64,000 nt of DNA from Lachnospiraceae bacterium MD335 (GTDB taxonomy: Bacteria > Bacillota > Clostridia > Lachnospirales > Lachnospiraceae), in contig KE159628.1 of NCBI GenBank assembly GCA_000403335.2, positions 490,241 to 554,240 of the forward strand, written 5' to 3'. How positions within the stretch are numbered: the first letter of the stretch is position 1; the number at the start of each line of letters is the position of its first letter. Made by a program: the position numbers and the translations under genes. Positions 15,210-24,292 of the stretch are shown here, in pieces. A model generated the notes under the pieces. The model was not told the origin of the DNA and did no database searches. It saw only the letters and a list, made by a program, of their open reading frames with translations.

Positions 15210-16496
15210 TTATGCCGTCTGTACCTGTGGCCTCCTGATGTCGCCCAGCAGCCTCTCAGGGTCATACTGGATGCCTTTGGTAAGGACCGCGTAAAATATC
15301 CTCAGCGCCTTACAGGCTACCGCCACCACCGACTGCATCTTTTTGAGCGGGTTCTCCTTCCGCGTCCGGTAATACTCGTGTATCTCCCGAAACTCTGCGT
15401 TCTTTCCCACCAGCGATATAGCGGCCTCGTACAGCACATACCTCAGGCGTTTCCGCCCCCGGTAACTGATACGGCTTTCTCCGTTATGCTTGCCCGAATC
15501 ATTTGCCACGACGGCATATCCCGCCAGCTTCTGCAGCTGTTTGGGGTTGTCAAAACGTCCTATGTCCCCCACCTCTGCTATAAAGCCGCTGACTGTTACC
15601 ATCCCAATCCCCTTGATCGCCAGCAGGTTATCTATATATGGGATCTCCTTCAGCTTTTCTTCTATCCTCCGGAGCAGTTCCTCCATTCTTGACGCATGTA
15701 CATCCATGTCACTCAGCAGATTTTCCAGCTCCATCCGCGCCGCTTCCGGCGCTTCCTTGCTCCCTACGCTGTGCTCCGCAGCCGATAAAAGGGCCTTTGC
15801 CCTCTTCATCCCGGCACCCCTCAGCTTCCTGTCCCTCCAGATCTGGTTCACACCTTCCGCCCCCAGCTTTAGGATGTCTTCCGGCAGCGGTGCAACCTTC
15901 AGTACCATCCTTCCGCTTACTGCCTTTAAGTCCCCGTAAACGTCTTTATATTCGGGAAAGTAGATGGAAAACCACCTCGCCAGCCGGTTCTTGATCCTCG
16001 TAAGCTCCTCCTGTGTCTGAAAGCGCAGGTTCGACAAGCTCCTGATCTCCGCATAAATACCGACTGGCATATAAGGGTAAGAGAATCTCCCCTCGTTGAC
16101 AAGCGCGGCGATCGTCTTGGGATCCTTCCGGTCGTTCTTGTTGGGATTGTTGTCATCCAGTTCCTTCGACTTCTTCACATGATGGGGATTTACATGCACC
16201 GGCTTCATGCCGTTGTCCTGCAGGAATTTTCCCAATGCGAACCAGTAATGGCCTGTGGGCTCCATGCCGGGGATTACAGCAGTTTTACCGTGCCTCTCTG
16301 CAAGCTCCTCCACCCATGCCTTGAATGTCTGGAAACCGGTTTCGGTGTTGCTGAACTCCAGCGGTTTTTTAGTGTACTCGTAGTTGCGCCAGTCAAATGC
16401 TCTTGCATAATGGGTCTCGCTTCCCACGTCGATTCCGACAATCAAAGTTTTTTCTGTTATGGATGCAATTTTTGCGTTTTGTGTGTTACAATTCAT
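15210..16496 (-). CDS. IS110-family transposase (DEDD recombinase)
   Basis: A 428-residue recombinase. The RuvC-like N-terminal domain has the DEDD residues D23 (VGIDVGSE), E79 (GMEPTGHYW), D122 and D125 (NKNDRKDPK). A coiled-coil middle (about 255-290) joins it to the Transposase_20 domain (LLAIKGIGMVTVSGF, FDNPKQLQKLAGY), where Ser334 in ANDSGKH is the likely nucleophile. Full length and intact, so possibly active. Its ribosome site GAGAGG lies in the 3' strand of a hairpin that can block translation. Confidence 0.95.
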   Translation of the reverse strand: MNCNTQNAKIASITEKTLIVGIDVGSETHYARAFDWRNYEYTKKPLEFSNTETGFQTFKAWVEELAERHGKTAVIPGMEPTGHYWFALGKFLQDNGMKPVHVNPHHVKKSKELDDNNPNKNDRKDPKTIAALVNEGRFSYPYMPVGIYAEIRSLSNLRFQTQEELTRIKNRLARWFSIYFPEYKDVYGDLKAVSGRMVLKVAPLPEDILKLGAEGVNQIWRDRKLRGAGMKRAKALLSAAEHSVGSKEAPEAARMELENLLSDMDVHASRMEELLRRIEEKLKEIPYIDNLLAIKGIGMVTVSGFIAEVGDIGRFDNPKQLQKLAGYAVVANDSGKHNGESRISYRGRKRLRYVLYEAAISLVGKNAEFREIHEYYRTRKENPLKKMQSVVAVACKALRIFYAVLTKGIQYDPERLLGDIRRPQVQTA

Positions 16497-16501
16497 CTTG
16501 G

Positions 16502-16573
16502 GATACCTCTCTGTTCAATAAGATTTTTACTAACCGTCCAAAAGTCAGTAATCTTATTTTACTCTGAGGTATC
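16502..16573 (-). promoter_or_regulatory. Hairpin hiding the transposase ribosome site
   Basis: On the minus strand GATACCTC (16573-16566) pairs with GAGGTATC (16509-16502), which contains the Shine-Dalgarno GAGG ahead of ATG 16496. An inner stem AATAAGAT / ATCTTATT plus TTACT / AGTAA (16517-16531 with 16547-16558) extends it. A transcript running in from outside would fold this and keep the ribosome off. Confidence 0.65.
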
Positions 16574-16737
16574 TTTTTATCAACCACCCTTCTTGGAATT
16601 CTTTATATTTGAATTATACAGGAAGCTCCTAATATACAAAAAACCATATTATCTGTAGTATACTGAGTATACCACATAACTATTTTTATTTCCAGTCTAT
16701 TCCATAACTTAGTTATTAAAAATGAATAAAAAACAAT

Positions 16738-17652
16738 CTATGGAAACTCAATAAATCCCTGCAACCACACAACACCCTTAAAACGCCTGCCGACCGCTGC
16801 TTCGCCGTATAAATCCTCCCTGTTGATACATACCTCCAGCAAAAGCTCATTGCATTCGACTGTCATAAAAACGACTTCTTCACCGCTCACTCTGTTTTTA
16901 TCTGTATAAAAATCGGTAATTTCACCCAATATCGAATACTGGTCACACTCCACGCCATACGGCATAAAATACGTATCAACCAAACTGAAAACATCCGTCT
17001 TATGAATTTTTCGGGAAATCATCGTGTACGTATCCATATCATCCAATGTCAGACTCTCAATTGCATCTTCATCACCCATCCGCGCCTGCGCAATCAATTG
17101 ATTTCGCTCGGATGCTGCTTTTTTAATCCGTTTTTTATCATGTTCATTCTTATTAATCGGCATCATAATTGTTCCGTCAACAGAAAGCGCACTCAAAATG
17201 AGCGATGTTCCCTGAACCGGAAGCCGCCCCATAGCTTGAAGTCTCTTATATGGTATGATATTCTGTAAATAGAAAATCAGTGTCACACCAACCTTGATGT
17301 CATCGCAGACACCCGCATAAGATTCCTTTTCCGCATGACGCTCCACCGTCACATCCTCATTGGAGCTGACATGCAGCGCACGTAAATACGGAAAATAATA
17401 TTCATATAAAAATCTGTTTTCCGTATCAAATTCACCGCGGACACAAATTCCCGCACCGCGGACAAAATCAAGAGAAAGCTCTGCATATGCCCTGTCCTGA
17501 TCGTCAACCGCAACATCCCGAAACGCATAATATTCTCCTTCAAAATTCTGCGATTTTGAAAGCGTGGATTTTACCACTTCATCAATCAGCGCACGCAGCT
17601 CTTCTCTTTTCTTTATTCCACTAAAGCCAATCGCTCTTAAATATCTGTGCAA
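16738..17652 (-). CDS. DUF3881 family protein
   Basis: A 304-residue soluble protein matching DUF3881, a Lachnospiraceae-enriched family of unknown function often found next to serS. It begins MHRYLRAIGFSGIKKREEL and contains a conserved LPVQGTSLILSALSVDG-like middle. The start is TTG 17652, behind AGGAG at 8 bases; no ATG is suitably placed. Its start is 12 bases from the serS stop, so both are probably co-transcribed. No transmembrane segment is seen. A 117-base AT-rich gap separates it from the IS. Confidence 0.85.
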   Translation of the reverse strand: MHRYLRAIGFSGIKKREELRALIDEVVKSTLSKSQNFEGEYYAFRDVAVDDQDRAYAELSLDFVRGAGICVRGEFDTENRFLYEYYFPYLRALHVSSNEDVTVERHAEKESYAGVCDDIKVGVTLIFYLQNIIPYKRLQAMGRLPVQGTSLILSALSVDGTIMMPINKNEHDKKRIKKAASERNQLIAQARMGDEDAIESLTLDDMDTYTMISRKIHKTDVFSLVDTYFMPYGVECDQYSILGEITDFYTDKNRVSGEEVVFMTVECNELLLEVCINREDLYGEAAVGRRFKGVVWLQGFIEFP

Positions 17653-17664
17653 TTTAAAAACTCC

Positions 17665-18945
17665 TTATGCTCTAATTTCCGTCTTTCCGCCCATATATGG
17701 CTGTAATGCCTTTGGTACTCTTACAGAGCCGTCTTCCTGAAGATTGTTCTCTAAAAACGCGATCAGCATTCGCGGCGGAGCGACCACTGTATTATTTAAT
17801 GTATGAGCAAAATACTTTCCGGTTTCCCCATTTACTCTGATTTTTAATCTTCTTGCCTGTGCATCTCCAAGGTTAGAGCAGCTTCCAACCTCAAAATATT
17901 TCTTCTGTCTTGGAGACCACGCTTCCACATCAATTGATTTTACCTTCAAATCCGCCAAATCACCCGAACAACACTCCAACGTGCGTACAGGAACATCCAA
18001 TGTCCTAAATAAATCAACGGTATTCTGCCATAGTTTTTCAAACCACATCGGAGACTCCTCCGGCTTACATACCACAATCATTTCCTGCTTTTCAAACTGG
18101 TGAATTCTGTATACGCCGCGCTCCTCAAGACCATGCGCACCCTTTTCTTTTCGAAAACAAGGCGAATAACTTGTGAGCGTTTTGGGCAGCTCCGCCTCCG
18201 GAATAATGGTATCGATAAACTTACCAATCATGGAATGCTCACTTGTACCAATCAGGTATAAATCCTCACCCTCAATTTTGTACATCATCGCATCCATCTC
18301 ATCAAAACTCATAACGCCTGTAACAACATTACTCCGAATCATAAAAGGCGGTACACAGTATGTGAAACCTCTGTCAATCATAAAATCACGCGCATAACTG
18401 ATAACAGCGGAATGCAGTCTTGCAATATCGCCCATCAGATAATAAAATCCGTTTCCGGCAACCTTTCTTGCGCTGTCCAAATCAATACCTTTCAGCTTTT
18501 CCATAATTTCCGTGTGATACGGTATCTCAAAATCAGGAACAAGCGGTTCTCCGTACTTTTGAACCTCTACGTTTTCTTCATCATTTTTTCCGATTGGCAC
18601 GCTCGGGTCAATAATGTTCGGAATGGTCATCATAATCTTCGTGACCTTTTCACTAAGCTCTTTCTCCTTCTCGGCAAGCTCCTCTAGCTTCTGCGCCTGT
18701 GCACCTACCTGCTTTTTCACTTCTTCCGCTTCATCCTTTTTGCCCTGTCCCATCAGTGCACCGATTTGCTTAGAAAGTTTATTTCTCTCTGCACGAAGAT
18801 TATCCGCCTCCTGCTGTGTTTTTCTCGCCTGTGCGTCAAGCTCAATTACTTCATCAACAAGCGACAGTTTATGGTCCTGAAATTTCTTTTTAATATTCTC
18901 CTTCACCGCGTCCGGATTTTCTCTCAAAAACTTTATATCAATCAT
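17665..18945 (-). CDS. serS: Seryl-tRNA synthetase
   Basis: This 426-residue class II synthetase charges tRNA-Ser with serine, and also tRNA-Sec where present. The N-terminal coiled-coil arm (about 30-100) grips the long variable arm of the tRNA. Motif 2 is FRKEKGAHGLEERGVYRIHQF (read in two parts, FRKEKGAHG and VYRIHQF), and motif 3 lies near the end (FAHTLNNT, PRMLIAFLEN). Length is normal. GGAGG stands 9 bases before the ATG. It is followed on the same strand by the DUF3881 gene. Confidence 0.97.
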   Translation of the reverse strand: MIDIKFLRENPDAVKENIKKKFQDHKLSLVDEVIELDAQARKTQQEADNLRAERNKLSKQIGALMGQGKKDEAEEVKKQVGAQAQKLEELAEKEKELSEKVTKIMMTIPNIIDPSVPIGKNDEENVEVQKYGEPLVPDFEIPYHTEIMEKLKGIDLDSARKVAGNGFYYLMGDIARLHSAVISYARDFMIDRGFTYCVPPFMIRSNVVTGVMSFDEMDAMMYKIEGEDLYLIGTSEHSMIGKFIDTIIPEAELPKTLTSYSPCFRKEKGAHGLEERGVYRIHQFEKQEMIVVCKPEESPMWFEKLWQNTVDLFRTLDVPVRTLECCSGDLADLKVKSIDVEAWSPRQKKYFEVGSCSNLGDAQARRLKIRVNGETGKYFAHTLNNTVVAPPRMLIAFLENNLQEDGSVRVPKALQPYMGGKTEIRA

Positions 18946-18961
18946 GATTATTAAACCTCCA

Positions 18962-20131
18962 TTATTTGATTACGTCCTGAATGACCACTTTTGTTTCCTT
19001 AATAAGGTCAATAATTTTCTCACCGTTAATAACCTGTCCAAATTTGTCATGCGTAACACGCAATATCGGTCGTTCTGGAAAATGCGGATTTTGCTTCATA
19101 ACAATTGCCGTCTCGCCCTGATTTGTCTTAACCTGAGAACCCGCAGGATAAACCGCAATGAGTTGTAAAAATGTATCGACAATATCACTGTCATACCATA
19201 TTCCGCTGTAATTTCTGATATTATTAATTGCCTCATGAACGCGAACTCTTGCCTTTCCAATTCCACAGATTAGTTCGTCAAATTCATCACAAACTCCCAC
19301 AATCTGTGTCATGCGGGAAATTAAATCCGTGCCCAGCGGATATCCGGAACAGTCTTTTCGCTCATGATGGTTCATGACTATTTCCTTTGCCTGATTAGAG
19401 AGCCAGTCCTCATTCTTGATTGCCGTGTATCCGTAAATCGGATGCTTTTTATATTCCTCCTGATCCTTCGCCGGCAAAAGATTAATATCCTGGTCTTCAT
19501 ATCGTACCACAAGATAACGCAGCCCCAAATCATGAATTAAGGCACTGACACTAATGTCATAAACCTGTTTTTCATTTAATCCAAGTTTTAACGCAATCAG
19601 TGTGGCAATGGTACAAACCTGGAGTGAATGCTCATAAATATCCGCATTTCTTTCTTTCACGTCATAGACCTTTTCAATTACTTCATCCTCTTCAAGAATA
19701 TCTGTTATTATATTTTGCGCAGTTTCTGCGATTTTTTTCAATCCCTTTGTTTTTTGATAAACATGCAGCTCAAGAATATCCTTAATATTATTGCGGATTT
19801 CCTCTTCCACATCATCGCGCAAAACCGTGACTGTTTCCAAAGAAAGCTTAGGACGCCGATTATCCGGTTTTTTCTCCTCCGGCTTTTTTTCCTGTGCCTT
19901 TGGTTTTGATGCAGGAGCTTTTACCCGTTGGGGCGCTTTCTTTTCTTCCTTCGGAGCATCCTGTGTTTTCTCTTCAATATATACCGTAAAGATACTAAGC
20001 TCCCTGAGCTTATCAATATACTGCTCTTTTATTACTGTTCCTTTTCCAAGCACAACCGTATAATCTTCTAGCAGCACGTCATTGGCAATAATATCGCCAT
20101 CCTTCAAATCCTCAATTGTTACTAATTTCAT
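18962..20131 (-). CDS. HD-GYP domain phosphodiesterase-like protein
   Basis: A 389-residue protein. An N-terminal DUF3391-like part (about 1-60) and a Lys/Pro/Glu-rich linker precede an HD-GYP domain with HSLQV, HDLG (SALIHDLGLRY), HPIYGY, the HHE..GYP loop (NHHERKDCSGYP) and a DEFDEL helix. HD-GYP enzymes break down cyclic di-GMP. Most expected metal ligands are present, but the usual D-G-x-G-Y-P reads D-C-S-G-Y-P. ATG 20131 (MKLVTIEDL) has GGGGGAAG upstream and leaves a 19-base gap to the DUF4446 gene, so the two are likely one operon. Confidence 0.88.
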   Translation of the reverse strand: MKLVTIEDLKDGDIIANDVLLEDYTVVLGKGTVIKEQYIDKLRELSIFTVYIEEKTQDAPKEEKKAPQRVKAPASKPKAQEKKPEEKKPDNRRPKLSLETVTVLRDDVEEEIRNNIKDILELHVYQKTKGLKKIAETAQNIITDILEEDEVIEKVYDVKERNADIYEHSLQVCTIATLIALKLGLNEKQVYDISVSALIHDLGLRYLVVRYEDQDINLLPAKDQEEYKKHPIYGYTAIKNEDWLSNQAKEIVMNHHERKDCSGYPLGTDLISRMTQIVGVCDEFDELICGIGKARVRVHEAINNIRNYSGIWYDSDIVDTFLQLIAVYPAGSQVKTNQGETAIVMKQNPHFPERPILRVTHDKFGQVINGEKIIDLIKETKVVIQDVIK

Positions 20132-20150
20132 ATGTTTCTTCCCCCATTTT

Positions 20151-20681
20151 TTATTCTGTATCTGATGAAGCATTACCATTTACGGCACGCTCCACTGCTA
20201 CCTTCTCTTCGTTGCTCAGCTCAATTTCCGAATCCCCATTTTTTATCCGTTTTGTATAAGAATAACAACCGTCTGAGCTATGTACTGAATTGATTAAAAA
20301 CCCATTATTATTTTCATCCAAAAGAACCAGTGCAAAACTGAGCTTTCCACCCATTTCCTTAAACGCGTCATATTTAACAAGTCCCAGCTTTTGGAATGCC
20401 GTTTCGTGTTTCTTGTATAATGCTTTAATATCATCTCGATTCTGACTGACGTTGAGCTTAATATATTTATTGTCCTCATACAGCGTCATAATGTCCTTTT
20501 CAAGACTTGCTCCGTCCTTACCAAGCATAAACTTATTGTACTTTTTCTTGAATTTTCCAATCTGTGCAAATGCCACAATGATCAGAATTAATAACAGAAC
20601 ACTTATAACTAACAGCCCAAGTAAAAGATACCCCGCATCAATCCCGCCAAGTCCAATCATATTCAAAAAATTGCTGCTCAT
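20151..20681 (-). CDS. DUF4446 family membrane protein
   Basis: A 176-residue protein with one strong N-terminal transmembrane helix (YLLLGLLVISVLLLILIIVAF) and a coiled-coil cytosolic region carrying the DUF4446 core (LVKYDAFKEMGGKLSFALVLLD, GFLINSVHSSDGCYSY). DUF4446 genes lie next to parA/parB in many Clostridia and Bacilli, as here (12 bases after parB), which suggests a role near the chromosome origin or membrane. The function is unknown. Confidence 0.88.
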   Translation of the reverse strand: MSSNFLNMIGLGGIDAGYLLLGLLVISVLLLILIIVAFAQIGKFKKKYNKFMLGKDGASLEKDIMTLYEDNKYIKLNVSQNRDDIKALYKKHETAFQKLGLVKYDAFKEMGGKLSFALVLLDENNNGFLINSVHSSDGCYSYTKRIKNGDSEIELSNEEKVAVERAVNGNASSDTE

Positions 20682-20693
20682 CCATCTCCCCCC

Positions 20694-21584
20694 TTACATT
20701 GAAATATTGACGTTTGACAATGCCTCTATAAGCCTGTCCAAATCATCATTGGAATAAAATTCAATTTCTATCTTTCCGGTACCATTTTTGCCCTTTGCAT
20801 TAATCTCTACTTTTCTGCTAAGCTTCTCCTCTAATTTCTTTTCAATATCCTCGTATATATATTGGATACTTTGCGGAAGCTCTTCCTTTTGCGGTTTTTT
20901 CTCCGTCGGATTTAAAATACCTTTTACAATTTTTTCAACATCACGCACACTAAGCTTTTCATCAAAAATCCGTTCCGCAATCTGTTTTTGCTGCTCCTCG
21001 TCCTCAATTGAGATAAGCGCTCTTGCATGACCTGTCGTTAATTTATCGTCAATTATCATTTGTCGGACATACTCGCAAAGCTTCAAAAGCCGCATACTGT
21101 TTGTTATGGTCGTTCTGCTCTTTGATACCCGCTCTGCCACCTCATCCTGTTTCAGATTAAATTCCTCTATTAAACGTTTGTAGGCAATTGCCTCTTCAAT
21201 CGGATTTAAGTCCTCTCTCTGAATATTCTCAATCAAGGAAATTTCCATGATTTCCTGTTCTGTATAATTTCTTATAATTACGGGAACTTCTTTCAGACCG
21301 GCAAGCTTAGCCGCACGCCATCTCCGCTCTCCCGCGATAATCTCGTAATAATCTTTTCTGTCCTGTACAAGAATCGGCTGCAGCAATCCAAACTGTTTAA
21401 TCGAATCCGCCAATTCCTGAAGTGTGTCTTCATCAAAATTTTTTCTCGGCTGCTCCCTGTTTGGCTCAACCTTTGTAATTTTCACGGTCGTTTCTGCCTG
21501 TCCCGTTTCCTCCTTCATTGCGGGCTTTACTGCTTCTGCAGAAATCAAGGTATCTAAACCTTTACCCAGTCCCCTTCTTGCCAT
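20694..21584 (-). CDS. parB: Chromosome partitioning protein ParB (Spo0J)
   Basis: The 296-residue CTP-dependent clamp loads at parS and spreads to organise the origin and recruit SMC. The N-terminal CTPase domain carries the box-II motif GERRWRAAK. The central helix-turn-helix is KQDEVAERVSKSRTTITNSMRLLKL, and a C-terminal dimer domain follows (GKIEIEFYSNDDLDRL). AAAAGGAG precedes the ATG. It follows parA by 29 bases, and parS sites lie upstream of parA and at 25.1 kb. Confidence 0.97.
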   Translation of the reverse strand: MARRGLGKGLDTLISAEAVKPAMKEETGQAETTVKITKVEPNREQPRKNFDEDTLQELADSIKQFGLLQPILVQDRKDYYEIIAGERRWRAAKLAGLKEVPVIIRNYTEQEIMEISLIENIQREDLNPIEEAIAYKRLIEEFNLKQDEVAERVSKSRTTITNSMRLLKLCEYVRQMIIDDKLTTGHARALISIEDEEQQKQIAERIFDEKLSVRDVEKIVKGILNPTEKKPQKEELPQSIQYIYEDIEKKLEEKLSRKVEINAKGKNGTGKIEIEFYSNDDLDRLIEALSNVNISM

Positions 21585-21613
21585 ATAACTCTCCTTTTAT
21601 TTTGTTTACATAA

Positions 21614-22378
21614 TTATTTGTTATTATTAATAACTTCCTCCGCAAGTGCCATATAGCTTTCTGCTCCGGCTGACTTTGGATCATACACATTAATTGGCTG
21701 TCCATAACTCGGTGCTTCTGCAAGCCGAATATTCCTTGGTATCAATGTATCATAAACTTTCTGCTTTAAATTGCTCTTAACATTATCCACTACCTGGTTG
21801 GAAAGATTGGTACGGGAATCGTACATTGTAAATACAACGCCATCCATATCTAAATCCGGATTTAATCGCTCCTTCACAAGATTTACTGTATGTATCAACT
21901 GACTAAGTCCTTCCAACGCATAATACTCACACTGTATCGGAACCAAAACAGAATCCGCTGTCGTCATTGCATTTACTGTTAGTAAATTTAAAGAAGGCGG
22001 GCAGTCTATAATAATGAAATCATAATTGTCCTTCACCCAATCAATTTCATTTTTTAAAATAAAGTCTTTGTCATTGACACCAATTAACTCAATCTCCGCT
22101 GCTGCTAAATTAACATTTGACGGAAGAACGGAAACATTCGGAAGAATTTCCTTTAATATACAATCCTCCACGGTACAATCACCCATTATTAATTCATAGA
22201 TTGTATTCTCCAACTCATTTTTTTCAATGCCGTATCCACTTGTTGTATTTCCCTGCGGGTCCATGTCAATGACCAGTACCTTTTTTCCTTTTGCCGCGAT
22301 ACAGGACGACAGATTAATAGATGTGGTCGTCTTGCCAACACCACCCTTTTGATTTGCAATCGCTATAATTCTCCCCAT
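21614..22378 (-). CDS. parA: Chromosome partitioning ATPase ParA (Soj)
   Basis: A 254-residue deviant-Walker ATPase (KGGVGKTTTSINL at about 11-23, DMDPQGNTTSG, and IIIDCPPSLNLL). ParA/Soj binds DNA in its ATP form and, with ParB, moves origins; in Bacillus it also regulates DnaA. Length and motifs are normal. GGGGAGG lies 6 bases before the ATG. It leads the parA-parB-DUF4446-HD-GYP string and has a parS 134 bases upstream. Confidence 0.97.
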   Translation of the reverse strand: MGRIIAIANQKGGVGKTTTSINLSSCIAAKGKKVLVIDMDPQGNTTSGYGIEKNELENTIYELIMGDCTVEDCILKEILPNVSVLPSNVNLAAAEIELIGVNDKDFILKNEIDWVKDNYDFIIIDCPPSLNLLTVNAMTTADSVLVPIQCEYYALEGLSQLIHTVNLVKERLNPDLDMDGVVFTMYDSRTNLSNQVVDNVKSNLKQKVYDTLIPRNIRLAEAPSYGQPINVYDPKSAGAESYMALAEEVINNNK

Positions 22379-22511
22379 TCTATTCCTCCCCTAAAAGTTT
22401 TCTGATAATTTTCATTATACCACTAATATTTACGATATGCTATACGTTTTTGTTTTTTTAATGAAGAAATTGTAGGAATTTTGTTGATTTTCTATTGATT
22501 TCTAAAAATAA

Positions 22512-22527
22512 TGTTTCACGTGAAACA
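22512..22527. other. parS site (ParB-binding palindrome)
   Basis: TGTTTCACGTGAAACA is a perfect match to the bacterial parS consensus, upstream of parA. Confidence 0.97.
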
Positions 22528-22563
22528 TTTATCTCCTTCTTCTATAATCCCACTTGGACAAAA

Positions 22564-23130
22564 TCACTTCTCTTGGAGCTTCATAAGCAATTTCACAATT
22601 CCGTCCCTATTCTTTGCTGTTTTCATAAAAGTTGGTAACTTACTAAATTGATATTCCAATGCTTCCGAAGCTGTCCGAATGTCTGCCGACAAATAAGTAA
22701 TCAAATATTGCAAATGTTCTCTATTCAATGCCCAAATTACTTTCCCTCTATATTGCGCTTGAAAATAAAGTGGATAATGAAAATATGGATCCTCCGCATT
22801 TCGCACATTTTGAAATATAATCTTTTGCTCATTCATATCTTTTACGACATCACCTGCAATCAGTTCCCCGCAATAAGGACACTTCACTTTTACTTTTTGC
22901 CCATGAACTTTATGTTTTGGAATTATATTTCGAAAAAACCGACCTGTCAATGTACATTGAGCATTTATTTCCACATTATCTACTCCGCATGAAACAGTTT
23001 CCTGTTTAGCATAACATGAATCACACTGGAATAATGCTATATTTTTTTCTCTATCAAAATGCACTGTTCCCGCACTTCCACAGTGCGGACAAATAACCAT
23101 CATGTCTTTCCAAAATAATTCCTTAGCCAT
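22564..23130 (-). CDS. Zinc-ribbon protein of unknown function
   Basis: A 188-residue protein with two zinc knuckles, CPHCGSAG..C-x-x-C (about 14-39) and CPYCGEL (about 84-90). The C-terminal half is helical (EHLQYLITYLSADIRTASEAL). I recall similar proteins in gut Firmicutes, sometimes next to small acetyltransferases or toxin-immunity genes. No activity is known. It lies between the two parS sites in the accessory patch, just upstream of the core parA side. Confidence 0.65.
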   Translation of the reverse strand: MAKELFWKDMMVICPHCGSAGTVHFDREKNIALFQCDSCYAKQETVSCGVDNVEINAQCTLTGRFFRNIIPKHKVHGQKVKVKCPYCGELIAGDVVKDMNEQKIIFQNVRNAEDPYFHYPLYFQAQYRGKVIWALNREHLQYLITYLSADIRTASEALEYQFSKLPTFMKTAKNRDGIVKLLMKLQEK

Positions 23131-23290
23131 ATAATGTATACCCTTCTAATATGCACATTAAATATCTCTCAATTTGTCAGCTTCACTTTTGTACCTGAAT
23201 AACACAATTATTTTCAAGAACGACTATTATTGATACTACATTTTTATAGTAATCTCTTATATATTAAAACCTTGTCTGCCAATCTAATAC

Positions 23291-23707
23291 TTATTTACGA
23301 ATGACCTTCCTCATTCCAAAACCACAACACTCATGCGGAATTTTTTTAAATCCTATCTTCTCATAAAAGCTTTCTTTCCCTTTTTCCGCAATAAGCTGTA
23401 TACTGGAACGTCCTCCGACAGGTGTTTCCCTGCTTACATATGTAATCAGCATGTTTATAATCTCAGTACCAATTCCTTTTTTCTGATAATCAGGACACAC
23501 AGCAATATCAACAATCATATAATACATACCGTCGCCCGTAAGTCTTCCCACACCAACTGCATCTCCATAATCGTCTACTGCAATCACTGTATATATACTA
23601 TTTAAAAGTGCTTTTTGCGTTTGTTCTTTTGAAAAATTCATCCAACCGACACTTTCGCGCAGATTAAAATAATCTTCATAAGTCAAAACATTTTCCTTAT
23701 ATTCCAT
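23291..23707 (-). CDS. GNAT family N-acetyltransferase
   Basis: A 138-residue acetyltransferase with the acetyl-CoA pocket motif in VCPDYQKKGIGTEIINML (Q-x-x-G-x-G). The C-terminus (FYEKIGFKKIPHE) matches the usual Y-x-K-x-G-F. ATG 23707 was chosen because GAGGAA lies 8 bases upstream; the further ATG at 23722 has no site. The target is unknown. It is transcribed in the same direction as the frameshifted gene upstream. Confidence 0.85.
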   Translation of the reverse strand: MEYKENVLTYEDYFNLRESVGWMNFSKEQTQKALLNSIYTVIAVDDYGDAVGVGRLTGDGMYYMIVDIAVCPDYQKKGIGTEIINMLITYVSRETPVGGRSSIQLIAEKGKESFYEKIGFKKIPHECCGFGMRKVIRK

Positions 23708-23727
23708 AACATTATTCCTCAAGCATT

Positions 23728-24071
23728 TCAGATATAACGCAGCAACTTCTGATAATGTCCACTATTTGTCCAATATTCAAGCTTTGTAATAATCTCTGTT
23801 TTTACTCTTGTATGAAACACTTCGATTGGACATTCAAATGGTCTATCTTTCTTCGTATCTACAAGGTATAGCACATATTCCCCTGTAACATCCATAGACG
23901 GATATATCCTAAATCTATCAAAAGATTATGGTTTTTTAACTGCAATAAGTCCTCGACCAACTCGAAACGATACTTTTCACCATCTTTTTCTAAATCATAT
24001 TCTGAAAAATTATTGTATTGTACTGTCCAACCGGAAGGTATTCTCAAGGGCTGTAACTCAAAATATTCCAT
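23728..24071 (-). pseudogene. Small hypothetical gene broken by a frameshift
   Basis: The first frame reads MEYFELQPLRIPSGWTV to KNHNLLIDLGYI, then a few off-frame residues and a stop at 23859. One frame over, the sequence continues without stops as RIYPSMDVTGEYVLYLVDT, then DRPFECPIEVFHTR, ending at 23728. Joined near 23905-23920 the two pieces give a coherent protein of about 113 residues. I do not know the family; immunity-like small proteins have this size. One missing or extra base explains the break, so a sequencing error is possible. Confidence 0.65.
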
Positions 24072-24085
24072 ATTATAAACCTTTC

Positions 24086-24292
24086 TTAATTTATTTTATT
24101 AAACACAACGCGCTGTTCTTTCATAGATATTTTTCCAACCTGATAACCATATTCTAATAGTTCTTTTTTATATTTTAGAAATGAATGATCTATTGGTATT
24201 CCCGCAATATTTTGTATTTCTTCAAAGGTAAGCATGAATGATTGACTTTCACTTTTCTGTATATACTCCCATAATGCATTATATTTACTCAT
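24086..24292 (-). CDS. Small conserved protein, helix-turn-helix-like
   Basis: A 68-residue protein (MSKYNALWEYIQKS, LTFEEIQNIAGIPIDHSFL, ELLEYGYQVGKISMKEQRVVF). The middle reads like a helical DNA-binding segment followed by a beta hairpin. Similar 70-residue proteins occur in many Clostridia, but I cannot name a function. It sits 14 bases before the frameshifted gene, probably in one transcript. Confidence 0.6.
   Translation of the reverse strand: MSKYNALWEYIQKSESQSFMLTFEEIQNIAGIPIDHSFLKYKKELLEYGYQVGKISMKEQRVVFNKIN

Larger units (their letters stand above)
14700..16620 (-). mobile_element. IS110-family insertion sequence (boundaries approximate)
   Basis: A transposase gene is flanked by about 490 bases of noncoding, stem-loop-rich sequence on its 3' side and about 120 bases on its 5' side. 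IS110 elements lack clear terminal inverted repeats and make little or no target duplication, so exact ends cannot be read here. The whole block is more GC-rich than the AT-rich sequence around it. Confidence 0.7.

Noticed and set aside
14997-15692. A plus-strand frame of 231 residues in the IS110 region
   Set aside because: It overlaps the transposase and its structured downstream end, and shows no known domain or ribosome site.
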